Positions 11,228 to 22,843 of a stretch of 64,000 nucleotides of DNA are shown in pieces. Position 1 is the first letter of the stretch. Every line of letters starts with the position of its first letter. Origin of the DNA: Aplectana chamaeleonis (taxonomy: Eukaryota; Nematoda; Chromadorea; Rhabditida; Cosmocercidae); NCBI GenBank assembly GCA_029168955.1, contig JAPDOI010000144.1, positions 744,001 through 808,000 on the forward strand. The letters are read 5' to 3'. A model generated the notes under the pieces. That model was given only the letters and a program-made list of their open reading frames with translations. It was not told the DNA's origin and ran no database searches. The position numbers and the translations under genes are program-made.

Positions 11228-11989
11228 AACCGGTATCATTTTTTTTCCTGATCGCTTTTCCCCCACTTTTCACATATTCTCAATACTGTGATAGCCAGAT
11301 CTCCCTTCTCGTGAGGATAGCACAACAACTGTTTTTATCTTGACACTGCTTTTAATTTGGTTTTTTCCAGGCTCCGAAGAAAGCAAAAATTGCTTTACGT
11401 GAGCCGAACGAAGAGATCACAACAGTCATGGTCGCCGCTGTGAAAACTCCTTATGACAAGGAAGGATAATTTGTTGACCGCATTATTGTCGTAAGTCGAT
11501 GCTGGTAATCGATGCTAATGGCCATCACCGCATCGATTCTTAGGTGCCCGGGCTGGGGCCGGAACATCACACGGCCACCCGTTCACCTCTTATCAAAACG
11601 AGCCGCAACGCAGGCCAAGCTCCTCCCTGCGAGCTGCTCGGGCATCGAGGGTGTGCTTGTCAATGAATGTTGCTATTCAAAAACATGAAAACAAATGTCG
11701 ACCCACCCACTCTACTGGTTTTCTTCGTTTCAGCTCATTTTCCTCTACTTGGTGACGTAATCGGTAACATTGAGTTTGCACAGTTGAAACAGGTCTGAGT
11801 TGTTTTGATTCAGAACGAGCAGGAACCTCAACCAGATTACAAATGCAGAGGTTTTGACTAAAATCCGCACTCTTGTTCAGTGCCAATGAAAGGCTGCAGG
11901 TAATGGTGAAAAAACGGCCTGAATTTTCTTACGAGGTAGTCATATGTAATTTTGTCGAAGTTTCAAGGCGCAGGACACTTGAAAAATTA
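11228..11989. other. Unannotated DNA
   Basis: No recognised gene or RNA. An intron-like TTTTTTCCAG precedes a 120-nt open stretch at 11371, but nothing continues it. Confidence 0.35.
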
Positions 11990-12185
11990 ATTTGCGGGTT
12001 TTGTCCTCGTCTTGTAGAGGGTGACGCTCGGATTACAATGGTACCTCTGAAGACCCCTCTATCAAAATCGCCCTGCGAAAGGAGATATCGCCCCTTGAAA
12101 ACGCCTGTATTTCAAAGGTGAAAAATTGGTGGACGAGTTACTCAGGCCTGTATTTTCCTATGCTCGCAGCCGCTTCCCGAGAGCA
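11990..12185 (+). repeat. Internal fragment of the AGGCACAG TTAA family
   Basis: Resembles 35401-35580: GGACGAGTT, then GGCCTGTATTTTC, then CGCAGCCG at matching spacing. The ends are missing. A further fragment lies near 23455-23495. Confidence 0.45.
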
Positions 12186-13951
12186 AACCAGAATGCGGAG
12201 ACAGACCGGCAAAGGAGTGAAGAACTACGACGCGGTTGAAACGCATTGGTCGATCTAGCCACTAACTAGTGAAAGCTAAAGCCAAGAAAAGGGGTGTGGC
12301 CCGTGGTGATAGCGGAAAATGCGTCGGGCTCGTGGTGGTCGCTTTTATGCCGCACCTAAAAATTCATATATGTGTGCTGAGCTTTCAAGATGTGCTAAAA
12401 AGCCGAAAAAAATCAGGATATCGAATATGAGTAAAACGAAACTTTCAGTGGTGCGGATTACTCCATTCTTAATGGGGTAAGCGCAACCTTCCACCTTTAG
12501 ACCTTCACCAGCGTTACTGCTTGACCCTTCTCAAACCGGTAGTGGGTTGCATCATCAATGCCGCTATCTACAACGCCATGCATGAAGGAAGTCCGCGAGG
12601 AGAGTTGAGAAAGTAAATAAAAATTCACGATTGATTATGAAGTGACGGATGAATGCAATCTTTCAACTTGGGGAAAACTCTGGGACGATTCCAGACACTT
12701 TACTTTAGTAAGCGCCGTTTAAAGATACCTGTACAAGAGCGAATTGAAGGAAGGAAGTAACTGTCTAACGAGTAGATGAAGAACACGTACGGAAAAGAGG
12801 CGGAAGCTCAAAGTCACCTCTTCTGCACGAGGCGGATGGTTCGATGTGTCTAGGATAAAAGCCACAAGGTGATCCAACGAACCTGTCCATTTTTTTCTGT
12901 GCATTCATCCTGTTGGACCACTGGACGCCGTTCTACACAGAACCATTCGTTTCTTTATGCCATCGGCCTAATCGGTAATATAAACAGCCCCTTTTTTCCT
13001 AGAAGATCACCTCCACAGTGCAATTGTTGCCGACCAGAAAAGAAGGGCGTCAGAATGATCGAGTTGATGGCCCAATGAGTATAAGAACGAGTTATGCTAA
13101 TCGGGAAAAAAGTCGATGGGAAAACTCAAAGAATGTGGATGTGGGATTAAGCTAGCTATGCGTGTAGTTATTATGGTATGACGAGACAGACACCACGGCG
13201 GGTTTTCTGCTGGTATGAACAAGTTTTCGCTTTCCAAAACTAGAAAAACGACGATCGGCTTCCTTGAAGGGCACAATTATGTGAGGTGAAGCGCAGGCCA
13301 TAACTGGCTATATATGGCTAGATAGATGAGAAGACTCTGGGAGAAACTAAGCAATAAACCGAGGATCCAGATCAGTTGATTTGAAAGGCTCAGAACAAGG
13401 TCGACAAATTTTTCTATTTGATTACATTCAACGGCCTCCCTCTGCAAGCCTTGCGATAGTTATACTCAAAAGAGACCAGTAAAGTGGATGCCCGGTCGCA
13501 CTCAAGGTTTATTATCAAGAACACTAATATAAAAAATTAAATGCCTGAAAAACTTGACCTACACTACTAGACTCAAGAAATGGTTCGGAAGTTGGGCGGA
13601 AAAAACCCCTCTCTATTTCATGTTTTGAATCGAACCCAACTTAAAGCGAAGGAATACTGGACTAAAAATTTCCTGCTAGTCGAAATATTTAATTTTAGGT
13701 GAATACTTTAATGAAAAAACCGTTGGTCTGCGTCTTCTAAAAGGCTCATTTTCAGTTTCAATCAAGTTTATCGATCGTGTCATTCAGTTAGGAAGCTCCA
13801 CTCAGCGATTGTGCGAAAAAACAATGGACCGCTTTCCGCAGCGCCCCTTTTACCCCGTCTTTTTGAATGACACGGACCCTCTTTTGAATACTTTGTTGGA
13901 ACCCCGACAGAGTAGAGGACCAGATCAAATGCCAAATGACGCGTTTTTGAG
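12186..13951. other. Unannotated DNA, about 1.8 kb
   Basis: No recognisable gene, RNA or repeat boundary. Confidence 0.4.
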
Positions 13952-14329
13952 ACGCTATTCACACTTCTCAACGCCAGGGCGTAACGCGCGTGAAGCGCGG
14001 GCAAGGCGTTGGAGTATGAGTGCTTTCTACACGCATCACGCGTGTCACACGCCTACAGAGCCTGTGAATACTCCAGCGGTGGAGCTAAGGCGTAGCGGCT
14101 TAAAGTGAGCCCAAATTATGTACAAGTGTTCACCATTATGGTAGCAGAGGATAGTACTAGAATTAATTATTATGAAACGGAATGCAGTTGTTGATGGATT
14201 GATAATGAAAATTATGAAAAATTCGTCACGTCGCCATTTCGGAGCGTGCAGCGCAGGTGTGGCGTTAGGCCATTCATACTCCTACGCTAGCGCATAACGC
14301 GCTAGCGTTGAAGAGCGTGAATATTGCCC
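13952..14329. mobile_element. GC-rich inverted-repeat element, family Q copy 1
   Basis: The ends resemble GGCGCTATTCATACTCCTCA followed by AACGCCAGCGC in inverted orientation. Both ends are internally palindromic with ACGCGCGT words. The centre shares ATGGTAGCAGAGGATAGT and AATTATGAAAAA with the copy at 23736. Non-autonomous. No target duplication was fixed. Confidence 0.6.
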
Positions 14330-14715
14330 TAACGCTGACAAGCGTAAGAAGTAATTTTCTTGATTTTCGGGGTGCTTTGATGATTTACTGCTCAGCACTG
14401 CACTCACAAGGTAAGGATCATTACATGCCGTGGCCAATCTAAATGAAATATGCATAGCTAAGACCAAATTTCGACGTAGAATTTGAATTTTTACTCTGCA
14501 GCTGCGAATCGTTTCTCTGAAGAGGAGTTGTAGGCATTTTTGGAGCTGTTGTTCGTAGACGCATCATAATGAATAATCCAAGAGTCTTCGTCGCATCCTG
14601 AGATACGCTGATGTGACTTCTACACCAGGAATCACCTCATAGTGTGTGATAGCGCCGAAATATGTTGCTACGATTAACGAGGCTGCGCGCCGTCATATAC
14701 GAAGTCGGCGCCCCT

Positions 14716-14775
14716 GTAGTCGTGACCAGTGGAAGTAGGTGCTGACAAAGAAGTCACAGGTTCGAATCCATGCTG
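14716..14775 (+). ncRNA. tRNA-like segment (possible SINE head)
   Basis: Contains a B-box match (GGTTCGAATCC at 14759-14769). The A-box-like TGACCAGTGG is spaced as in a tRNA, and about five acceptor-type pairs join GTAGT to the 3' GCTGC side. D- and anticodon stems are poor, so a functional tRNA is unlikely. A tRNA-derived SINE remnant or chance are both possible. Confidence 0.3.
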
Positions 14776-15298
14776 CACCCCAAATTTTCGCACACTTGTA
14801 AAATACTCGTTTCGATCACTGAAAGTGTAGAAGATAAACAGTTTTACCGTGGTAGAGCTTTTTTCAGGAGTATGAAGCGTTTCGGTCGAGAATGTCTTAT
14901 CCCCGCGGCTGGTGTTTTACTGTGAAAATAAATGGACTTGCAAAAAATTGACAGCTACGAGCACATATGGTTATTGTGATCAAAATGTTCAAAACAAAGG
15001 ATTTTCCCACAATGAGAACAACGAATGAAGTGAACTTTCGAACAACCATCAAAATCACACAGGCCTGGTCACGGCAGGTACAATGCCATTTTTCTATAGA
15101 AATCAATATAAAAAAGCTCATAGCTCCGTTCAGAGGAACGATTCGCAGCTACAGAGTGAATATCCGAATTCCTCGTCAAAAATTGATCCTAGAAACGCAT
15201 TTTTCATTTGAAATGGCCACGGCATGTAATGATCCTTCCCTTGTCAGGTAATGTGCTTGTTTCAACAATCCCATAAATAAAATTGACCGATGTAGGCA
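14776..15298. other. Unannotated DNA
   Basis: Nothing recognised. Overlapping frames on both strands around 14897-15251 have no domains. Confidence 0.4.
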
Positions 15299-15302
15299 TT
15301 AA

Positions 15303-15627
15303 AGGCAGCATACACGCTCGAAGCTGGCATCTATTTTATGACACAAATCGATGGTTAGGAGCTGGTTGTATGGGTGGCTAACAAAAAAGAACGAAAGCCG
15401 GATGAGAATTGAGAATTAACGGGTTGTTTTCGTTATGACGTGGAAGTGGACGAGTTACACCGCAGCTCACCCGCTCGGACTGCAAAGAAAATGGGCGGAG
15501 ACTGTGAAATTTCTCGACTCGACATGGCTCAAATACGATAGTTTTGACTCATTTTTAACGCATACAACGGAGTTGGAGCAACGAGGCGACAGTAATGTCG
15601 TTATCTCAACAGCTTTGGATGCTGCCT
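15303..15627. mobile_element. TTAA-type MITE, AGGCAGCAT subfamily
   Basis: Left end TTAA-AGGCAGCATACACGCT; right end ATGCTGCCT-TCAA. The inverted ends match the element at 43776-44234, including a shared GAGATAACGAC word. The 67-codon frame at 15435-15638 lies inside and runs through the right end, so it is not a host gene. Confidence 0.65.
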
Positions 15628-15640
15628 TCAACGAATAATG

Positions 15641-16189
15641 GACAAAATGTAGACGAATTTACCGGCTAACGATTTCTAGCGGAAGAACACATTAGCCCAT
15701 ATTTATAGTATACAGACACTGCTCCCTTCCCTCGATTTCCATGTTTTGTCTAGAGCCATAATAATTACAGATTTTTTTGCCTTTCGACAAAAAAGCTCAA
15801 GAAAATAAGTGGAAAGAATGGAGGCCAATTTTTCGAACATGCAAATTCGGCGCGGCAGACGCGAGAACGAGCACAGAACGAGCCCTTTTTTGTTGAGTGA
15901 ATCATGGGAGATTTGCCACAGGTTTAGCACTAATCTCCGAAAAATGGCGGTACCGGAGAACCCTGCCCAATTTTGTCTTGGATCCTCTTGATGTACCGCA
16001 GTTTAACGACATGGGACTAGCAACAAGCCATATAGATTTCCTTTGGTTTTTGCTTGTAAAGATGCTGTAAAAACAGAGTGAAAGTGAAGAAGGCTACTAA
16101 TTATCTGATATTGTGAAGGAGCCTTGTTATTGAACAACTTGAGAGCTTCGCATCGAAGCTGTTCCTAAACGCATGCTCCTGGGCTAGGC
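15641..16189. other. Unannotated DNA
   Basis: No recognised feature. Confidence 0.4.
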
Positions 16190-16345
16190 AACATAACGTC
16201 GGCATGGATCGTGAAAAAACTTTGCGTTCACTTTCGAAGGTTGGCGCAAGCTCGGTGCACGTATGTTATAGCATATGGCATCGAGTTTGCGTCAACCTTC
16301 AACAGTGAACGCGAAGTCTCTTCACGATCCATGCCGACGTTGCAT
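16190..16345. mobile_element. Palindromic family P, best copy
   Basis: Long foldback structure. The outer arms ACGTCGGCATGGATCGTGAA and its inverse are perfect or nearly so, and the inner arms (GAAGGTTGGCGCAAGCTCGG and its inverse) surround a TATAGCATAT-type centre. Four relatives occur in the window. Non-coding; likely a MITE. Confidence 0.75.
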
Positions 16346-16384
16346 AAAGCGTTGAAAAAAGTCGATCGGGAGTGCGGGTTCTTG

Positions 16385-16392
16385 CCAACCCT
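16385..16392 (+). repeat. Target-site duplication of the RTE insertion (proximal)
   Basis: CCAACCCT, identical to 19662-19669. Confidence 0.85.
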
Positions 16393-16402
16393 TACTTACT
16401 TA

Positions 16403-16703
16403 ATCGGTTGGCTTTCGCCTGACGCGGTCATTCCGCATCTTCACCGAGGTGTGCCGTCCTAGTAGTCAGCCGTGTCCATTTTTCACGGTCTTCAGCCACA
16501 ATTTGAACACATTCCATCCAGCTGTCACTATTCCATTTCCTGCGAAAGGAAACATCGCGCCTGAACTGTCTTTCGATGCCGAGTGACTTTAAATCCTCTT
16601 TAACCACATCCGTCCAGAACTTTCGCCTACGCCCAGGTGGCCGTTTCCAGACAGGATTTGGAAGCATTTTTAAAGCGTGTTGTACGAGACGATCAGACGA
16701 TGG
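16403..16703 (-). pseudogene. RTE polyprotein C-terminal piece (inverted relative to main ORF)
   Basis: Encodes the family's conserved C-terminus: SSDRLVQ, then WKRPPGRRRKFWTDVVKEDL, then a WNSD stretch and TAHLGEDA. A frameshift at the very end replaces the usual final residues, followed by a stop and the TAAG tandem tail. It has no promoter or start of its own and is a displaced end of the element's single ORF. The ATG at 16667 is internal. Confidence 0.88.
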
Positions 16704-16914
16704 GGGTGTGTATACAAGTCTGTTGGTACCTGCTCGTTGGTGCCCCTGCTTCTACTGAACCCAGCAGACGTTTGAGTGTACACAGGGAACGTTCGAGCGA
16801 TATAGCGTGCACAACTATATCGCGAAAGTATCCCGCACATTGCATAAAGGTGTCGCCGTCCGGCACACTAAGGCCTCTGGTCCATAACACCTTAGGATCC
16901 GTACCTAGGGAGTC
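16704..16914 (+). other. RTE 5' leader after the inversion junction
   Basis: Non-coding or 5' untranslated part of the element between the inversion junction (about 16703) and the first clear ORF methionine at 16915. Its presence indicates the cDNA reached, or nearly reached, the 5' end. Confidence 0.6.
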
Positions 16915-19661
16915 ATGGAGTCTTTGGCCACAAGCCACAATTTCGCCACCCTGAACTGTCGATCGCTGTCGAGTGATATCCAAAAAACTGCGCTATCCAG
17001 ACTTCTGAGCTATTTCCATGCACCGTTTGCTGCTTTGCAGGAAACCCGCCTCAAGGATAGACCCGTCATCAGCGTCGGAGAGTACACCATCTACTGCGGT
17101 AATGCTGACGATAGGAGAGTGGGAGGCTGTGCAATAGCTGTAAGGAAGGATTTCAATGGTATGGTCAAGGAGTTTGGCTCAACGTCGTGCCGGAATGCAT
17201 TCGTACGACTGCGGGATCACAGAGGATTCAATCTGTGGATAGTGAGTGCTCATGCGCCCACTGAAACCGCCGAAGACAATTCGAAGGATGCGTTTTATGA
17301 GGAACTCAATACGTTGCTGGCCAGGATACCTTGTCAACATGCTGTTGTCGTGGGGGTGGACGCAAATGCGAAGATGGGACTTGATCAGGAATCCGAAGTA
17401 CTCGGTAAATGGTTCTACCCAGTGGAGCAAACATCGGACAATGGCTACCGCCTTGTCGACTTTTGTGAACGCAGTGGTCTGATTATTGCATCGGCATTCA
17501 AGAGGAATCATCGCCGCCATCAGCTTACGTGGCAGGGACCAACCCGGCTATCTCCAGAAGAGCAGCGGAAGCGGAAGATGACAACTTTGAAACTACAGCT
17601 TGACTATGTCCTGACGAGGAATATTTCAGTATCGGACATTCGAAGATCTAGAGCTGTGTGGGATGTCGCATTCGATTCGGATCACCGTCCTGTTCTGTTG
17701 AACTTCACTGCGAGGATTCATAAGAGGAAGCGAGGGGCTCAGCCTCTCCAGAGGATTGACATGACAAGTCTCAGAGATGAAGAGTGCAGAAGGGAATTTC
17801 CGACAACGCGTTTCTATTCACATCGGAGTACGGACTAAGAAGAAACTTTGCGACGCGGATTCTTTGTCAAGTGCATCCAGGACGCTTCGAAAGAGGCACT
17901 CCCGGTTGTACAGCCTGAAAAGGCCTACGTCTCAGAAGAAACAAGATCTACCTACAACAGAGTATGTGCTCTCCGAACTGCAGGAAACTTTGTGGAGGAG
18001 AAGCGTCTGAGGAGGAATTTGTGACGGCAGCTTCAAAGTGACCGCGAACGAGAGTGGACGTGTAGAGCTGAGGAGTTCGAGAAGGCTTGGGAGGAGTAGA
18101 ACTCGAAAAAAGCCTACACGTTGCTGCGACAGTATAGCGGGAAGATGAAGAGATGTTCTCCTGTCTTGAACACTACCAATGGAGTTGCAGTTGGTGAAGC
18201 GACGCCGCCAATATGGAAGGATTAATTCAGTTCACTACTGAATCGTCCAGCGCCATCAGTACCTGAGCTCCCGCATGTTCAGAGAGCACATTACGATGTC
18301 GGTGAGGAACCGCCGACTGAGTCTGAAGTTCTGGATTGTGTCCGGAAAATGAAGAATGGAAAGGCAGGTGGAGATGACAACATCACTGCTGAGATGCTGA
18401 AAGCTCTTCCTCCGTCTGGGATTCGTGAAATGACCAACACCATCCGTGCCATATGGATGAGCGAAAGGATACCCGATTCGTGGAGACATGCGATCATCGT
18501 ACCTCTTCACAAGAAGCTATCCGTCACGGATCCTAAGATTTACAGAGGAATCTCTCTACTTCGTGTCATGTACAAGGTTCTAGAACGTATCATTCTCGAG
18601 CGACTTATCAAACATCGTGAAGGAACGACCAGAGATGAGCAAGCCGGTTTTCGACCTGGAAGATCGACCATCGACCAAGTGTTCGTCGTGAGAAGAGTAA
18701 TTGAATCGGGGCAGCGGTTTTCGAAGCCATTACAGCTTGCTTTTTTGGACTTTGAAGCCGCGTTCGACTCTCCTCATCGTGATCGATTGCTCAATGCTCT
18801 GCGAGCAGATGGAGTCCCGGAAAAGTATGTTCGGTTAATCGAGGACATGAACAAAGGAACAACAGCAGCAGTTCGTACACCTGTCGGATTTACGTCAGCT
18901 TTCGAGGTGAAAACAGGAGTAAGGCAAGGAGCCGTTGCAGGACCTTTTCTTTTCAACTTCGCCGTTGATGACATCATGCGTAGAGTTGCAGAACAGTTTC
19001 CTGCGGATGTGTTCCTAACACCATCAGGACGCTCCCTTGTCGACCTGGAGTACGCCGACGACATTGTGTTATTCGCTGAAAACAACGCAAAACTGCAAAG
19101 GATTGTGAACCTCGTTTCGAAGTATGCCGCAGCCTATGGACTTCGTCTTCGTCCCGACAAATGCAACCAGATGTGGGTCTCTCAGAGGCCTTCAACTGGA
19201 GTTTGTGTGGACGGACAACGTATCGAACTGGTGGACGATTTCTTTTATTTGGGCTGTTTGCTGAAGAACGATGGTAGTTATGCAGCGGATATTCGACAAC
19301 GATGTGCGAAAGCTACGTCTGCATTCAATTCTCTAACCAAGTGTTTGTGGTCTACCACCATCGCGAAGAAGTCAAGTTGCGCGTCTACCTATCCGCCATT
19401 CGCCCTATCATGATGTACGGATCGGAGACGTGGGCAGCACCGAAAACGCAGATGGAAAGGTTGGATTGCACGGAGAGGAAGCTTTTTAGGCGTTTGCTTG
19501 GATATTTCTGGCCGCGTGTATGCCATAACGAAGACCTTTACAAGGAAATCGACGCAGTACATCAACGCTTGACACGAGGGAGGTGCCAGCATCTCCTAAC
19601 GCCATCTCAAGCAGCAATGGAAAGTCGACTTCGACTGCTCGGGCATATACTAAGAAGAACG
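16915..19661 (+). pseudogene. RTE endonuclease-reverse transcriptase (broken ORF)
   Basis: The first piece (16915-17838) is an apurinic-type endonuclease/exonuclease/phosphatase domain: ALQETR, VVVGVDANAK, LQLDYVL and DSDHRPV motifs are present in order, including metal-binding Glu and the catalytic Asp/His. A frameshift near 17800 moves the frame. In-frame stops follow at 18022 (TGA), 18097 (TAG) and 18223 (TAA). The reverse transcriptase (18349-19413) keeps KKLSVTDPK, GFRPGRSTIDQV, LDFEAAFDS, TGVRQGAVAGPFLF and the catalytic EYADDIVLFAE box. Another frameshift near 19366 leads to the thumb and C-terminal part (VKLRVYLSAIRPIMMYGSE). Retrotransposition proteins of this kind nick DNA and copy their RNA in the nucleus. 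This copy cannot make the full protein. Confidence 0.93.
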
Positions 19662-19669
19662 CCAACCCT
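19662..19669 (+). repeat. Target-site duplication of the RTE insertion (distal)
   Basis: CCAACCCT, identical to 16385-16392. Confidence 0.85.
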
Positions 19670-20439
19670 AATCGAACGGGAATGCGATTTTCCAGTCTGC
19701 CTCCTGTCATGATTACATGAAGTTTACATAAAAAAATTGTGACAGATACAAAAGCTGACTTCGTAATCCACTGCCAAATTATGGCGAAGCACTTGTAGTT
19801 TTTTTTTGCCCTGCACCATTTTTCTTACAGTTGCATTCCACACAAACCTGCGGCTCCAATTTCCCCACGCTGCAGTCATCGTAACGAAAGATTATCCCTG
19901 GTCTGGTACGGCAGCCAGCGACTCCTTCCGCAGAGTTCGTTATAGACGACTGGAAGAGCTCCGCCTTCACATTTCGATATGCACTATTTTCTGCCAATTA
20001 CAAATCATCATTGTTTTGATAACAACCACCCATTCAAAAAAGAAAATCTCCTCAAATTTTAGGATTGATGACAAAGGAGCGAAAAAAAAGAGTTGAGAAA
20101 AGACCCTACAAAAGTAACGTAACATGATACTTCAACGATGAAGCACATACACATTATGTACCTCAGTATGTTGCAAATAATAATTGGTACGTGACAAGGA
20201 TACGCGTCGCCAGCACATGATCACCTAGACCGGTCGGAGAAGCCAATTTTCACAGAAAAAGAAATGAATATCAAGTGTGGAAGAGAAAACAAGACATTGT
20301 AGAGAACAAGAAAGATGGATGATTTCGATAGAACTTCCGGTAAATTTGGTCCCACTCTCATTTTGGCGACACGATTTTCAATCTCGCGAGAATCAAAAAA
20401 ATCACATATACTATTAGCTGGTCGCCAAAGTTTTCCGCC
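19670..20439. other. Unannotated DNA
   Basis: No recognised gene or repeat. Confidence 0.4.
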
Positions 20440-20560
20440 ACTTCACTCTGGCGACTTCTAGAGCTTTCAGCGCTGGTCCTTCGCCCAGGCGCGAAACACC
20501 GTTTAGGAGCGCTAATTTTATCTCACTAAAATAACTGATACGGAAAGCCGGCTGACTTTC
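20440..20560 (-). repeat. Fragment shared with 38.77-38.88 kb
   Basis: On the minus strand, GGGCGAAGGACCAGCGCTGA and the following AAGCTCTAGAAGTCG resemble plus-strand 38800-38850 (GGGCGAAGGACTAACACTGA...). In one frame both read a LGEG..LK pattern, so a remnant of a repeated coding element is possible. Confidence 0.35.
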
Positions 20561-21029
20561 GAAATATATCCTGAAAATCAGTGGTAATCTCCAGCAAAGG
20601 ATTCTTGATTGTTCTTTTTTACCTTGATGTAAGCCACGAAGCCGCCAAAATTGTTGAGATACTTGTGCCGGTTCCCGTGCATCTCGTCCCCGAAGATATT
20701 TTACACCAGTGTCATTTCTTGCCACAGGTCGGAGCTCCCTCCCTTCTTGAAGCGCAGGTTATTTCCATTAAATCCCTTAAACACAAGCACAAACATAGGT
20801 GAGAGCAATGCTAAACTTTTTGGTCAAGGGTGAACCGCTCCGGAGACGAGATGCCATAGAATCTAAATGTTTGGACCACCACAGAATTAGAGGATAGCGT
20901 CCGCAGAAAATCTTCACCGGCGTAATCATTGATTTTTCGCGAATTCTGAGAATTCGCGAACCTGGTTTTCCACCTTATCCGACCAGTTTCGGCCACGAAA
21001 TATTAGAGTCGGGAAATTCCTCACTCAAC
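20561..21029. other. Unannotated DNA with a 25-bp palindrome
   Basis: No gene recognised. A perfect short palindrome (TTCGCGAATTCT-G-AGAATTCGCGAA) sits near 20936-20960. Confidence 0.4.
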
Positions 21030-21170
21030 AGCACAGTGGACACTGAACGCAGCGGTACTTTGCATTTCATGTCGTTCGATGGAGCAAACTTGGTACACGT
21101 ATGTTATAACATATGCGCACCGAGATTGCGCCAACGACCAACAAGGAACGCAAAGTATCACTGTGATACG
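21030..21170. repeat. Palindromic family P copy
   Basis: Shares GGTACACGTATGTTATAACA and CACCGAGATTGCGCCAACG with the copy at 16190. The outer arms GAACGCA...TACTTTGC and GGAACGCAAAGTA are inverted. Confidence 0.65.
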
Positions 21171-21380
21171 TGCTTACCGTATTTCTTCCGTCAATTATCG
21201 ATCATTTCTCCTGAGATTGGATTTTTATCGTTTTTATTGATTCAAAGAAGAGAATACGGACATGTCTAACTTAAACTCCAGAGTTCCGCGGCCGACACTA
21301 TTTGGATCAGACAGAAAAAAACCGAAGTTGTAATTTCACAAAACTTTTTGAACAAAACGTGAATGCGTAGTGTCCAGACT

Positions 21381-21447
21381 GGCTATCATAGCTCTTTGGT
21401 GACTCAAATATCACCGGCGCTATCATAGCTCTTTGGTGACTCAAATA
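21381..21447 (+). repeat. Short tandem duplication
   Basis: GCTATCATAGCTCTTTGGTG followed by ACTCAAAT occurs twice, separated by about 11 bp. Confidence 0.9.
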
Positions 21448-22107
21448 CCGTTTAACCTTTTGCAGCTTTGGTGGCTTACATCAAAGTAAAAAGAAGCGCT
21501 CGAAGATGCAAAGAAGAGTAAGTACAAAAAAATACTACTGAATTAAAGCATATACTCGAAAATCAGCGGGTTAGGAAACGGGAACAGGCGTTAGATAGAG
21601 ATTAATTTGCGCTTTCGAACGGTATTTTGTACCTAGCCTGAATACGAAAGCTTAAAGTTCCAAAAATCGCCAAAGCGGATTGGCCAAGAATTTTGATACA
21701 AGGTAATAGTATAACAGGCAGTGACAATGAATAAAATACCTAATCAAATTCTAACTACTGAACTGAACAAAAATTCCAAAAACGCACTTCAGCTAAAACT
21801 GTGCAGCATACATGGGCAAATAAATCGTTTCGAATTATCGACCTTCCGAGTGATCCGAAAATCACCCTTTCTCCAGTGATCGACTTTTCGAACCATTTGA
21901 AAAGGGTGATCTGCGAATCATCCATTCAGAATGCTAGTCCTCTAATATGTACACTCTCATTTAGAGCCTAATCTACTCGACTCCATGGCTTGCGTACGCG
22001 CACACACACTGTTCTCTCCATCCTCCCCTCCCCCCAGCCTACGCACTCTTGCTGTCTCACCTCGCTCCGAATGCGGGTGAGCTGAGAGATTTCCGCTCCG
22101 AAATAGG
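21448..22107. other. Unannotated DNA
   Basis: No recognised gene or repeat. Confidence 0.4.
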
Positions 22108-22115
22108 GTGTGGAT

Positions 22116-22532
22116 CAGGGATGAGCGGAATTCCGATTTCCGATTTCCGATGGTTTCGGGCCTTCCGATTTCCGAATTCCGATTTCCGAAAAAAACCTGA
22201 AAATGCGGAAGAAATCGGAAAAATTCACGAGATTAGAAAATTTCGCACTTTTCCTGGCCAAAATCTAGGGGGTTATTTCGGGCGCTGGATTCGGATTCGA
22301 GATCCGTTTTCTTTTTTCACAAAGCCAGAGTTAATTGTGTTTGCATGAAAATTCTCAGTAAAGAAGGATAACTTCAGTTCTTTTTTTGATACGCACAGTC
22401 ACAAGGGGAGAGTTTAAAATTTCACTGAACTTATTTTCGGTTTCCGAATTCCTATTTCCGAATTTGAGAAGGTCCTTCCGATTTCCGATTTCCGATTTCC
22501 GAAGTTCAGAAAAAAATTTCCGCTCATCCCTG
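22116..22532. mobile_element. hAT-type MITE, copy 2
   Basis: CAGGGATGAGCGGAA and its inverse form the termini. A perfect 8-bp duplication GTGTGGAT flanks it (22108-22115 and 22533-22540). The interior starts and ends with runs of TTCCGATTTCCGA words. The middle holds a stretch resembling the GGGTTATTT...GGCGCTGGAT repeat also found near 50.6 and 54.7 kb. Confidence 0.92.
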
Positions 22533-22843
22533 GTGTGGATACACAAAACCCACAAAAATCGATGAGAGTGGAGTGAAAGAAACAATGGTTCATAAAGGTT
22601 CTCACACCATTTTTGCGTCGAGCGAATGCCCGTTCAAAAGTTTCGGATATCTGTGTTCAGAAAAAAATAAAGATTTTGCTTTCGGAAATGGTGACGCTAA
22701 ATTTCAAAGTGTTCTCAGTCATTCACCCATTTTGGTAGATTTTCTTAGAGGGCCGAAAACCACTGGGGAATCGGAGCCAAATTCATCTTATTAGTGCCGA
22801 TTCAAGAAAATCTAGTCTTCAAGAGGGTTCAGTGAACACATGA

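Larger units (their letters stand above)
16393..19661 (-). mobile_element. RTE-type non-LTR retrotransposon with 5' inversion
   Basis: A single 3.27-kb insertion in two opposed pieces. On the minus strand, the 3' segment (about 16703 down to 16393) encodes the end of the polyprotein and finishes in a TAAGTAAGTA tail. The remaining 5' segment (about 16704-19661), containing the 5' untranslated part, endonuclease and reverse transcriptase, lies inverted on the plus strand. The protein break points are complementary: the plus piece stops after GHILRR and the minus piece resumes at SSDRLVQ. Perfect 8-bp duplications CCAACCCT flank the whole. This is the product expected from twin priming during target-primed reverse transcription. 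RTE family assignment is by recalled motif similarity to hookworm elements. Confidence 0.92.

Noticed and set aside
14716..14775. Serine-type tRNA
   Set aside because: The B box and part of the acceptor are present, but D- and anticodon stems do not form and no long variable arm is visible.
16693..16983. 96-codon minus-strand ORF
   Set aside because: It is the antisense shadow of the RTE leader and endonuclease start across the inversion junction; the real minus-strand coding piece is in another frame.
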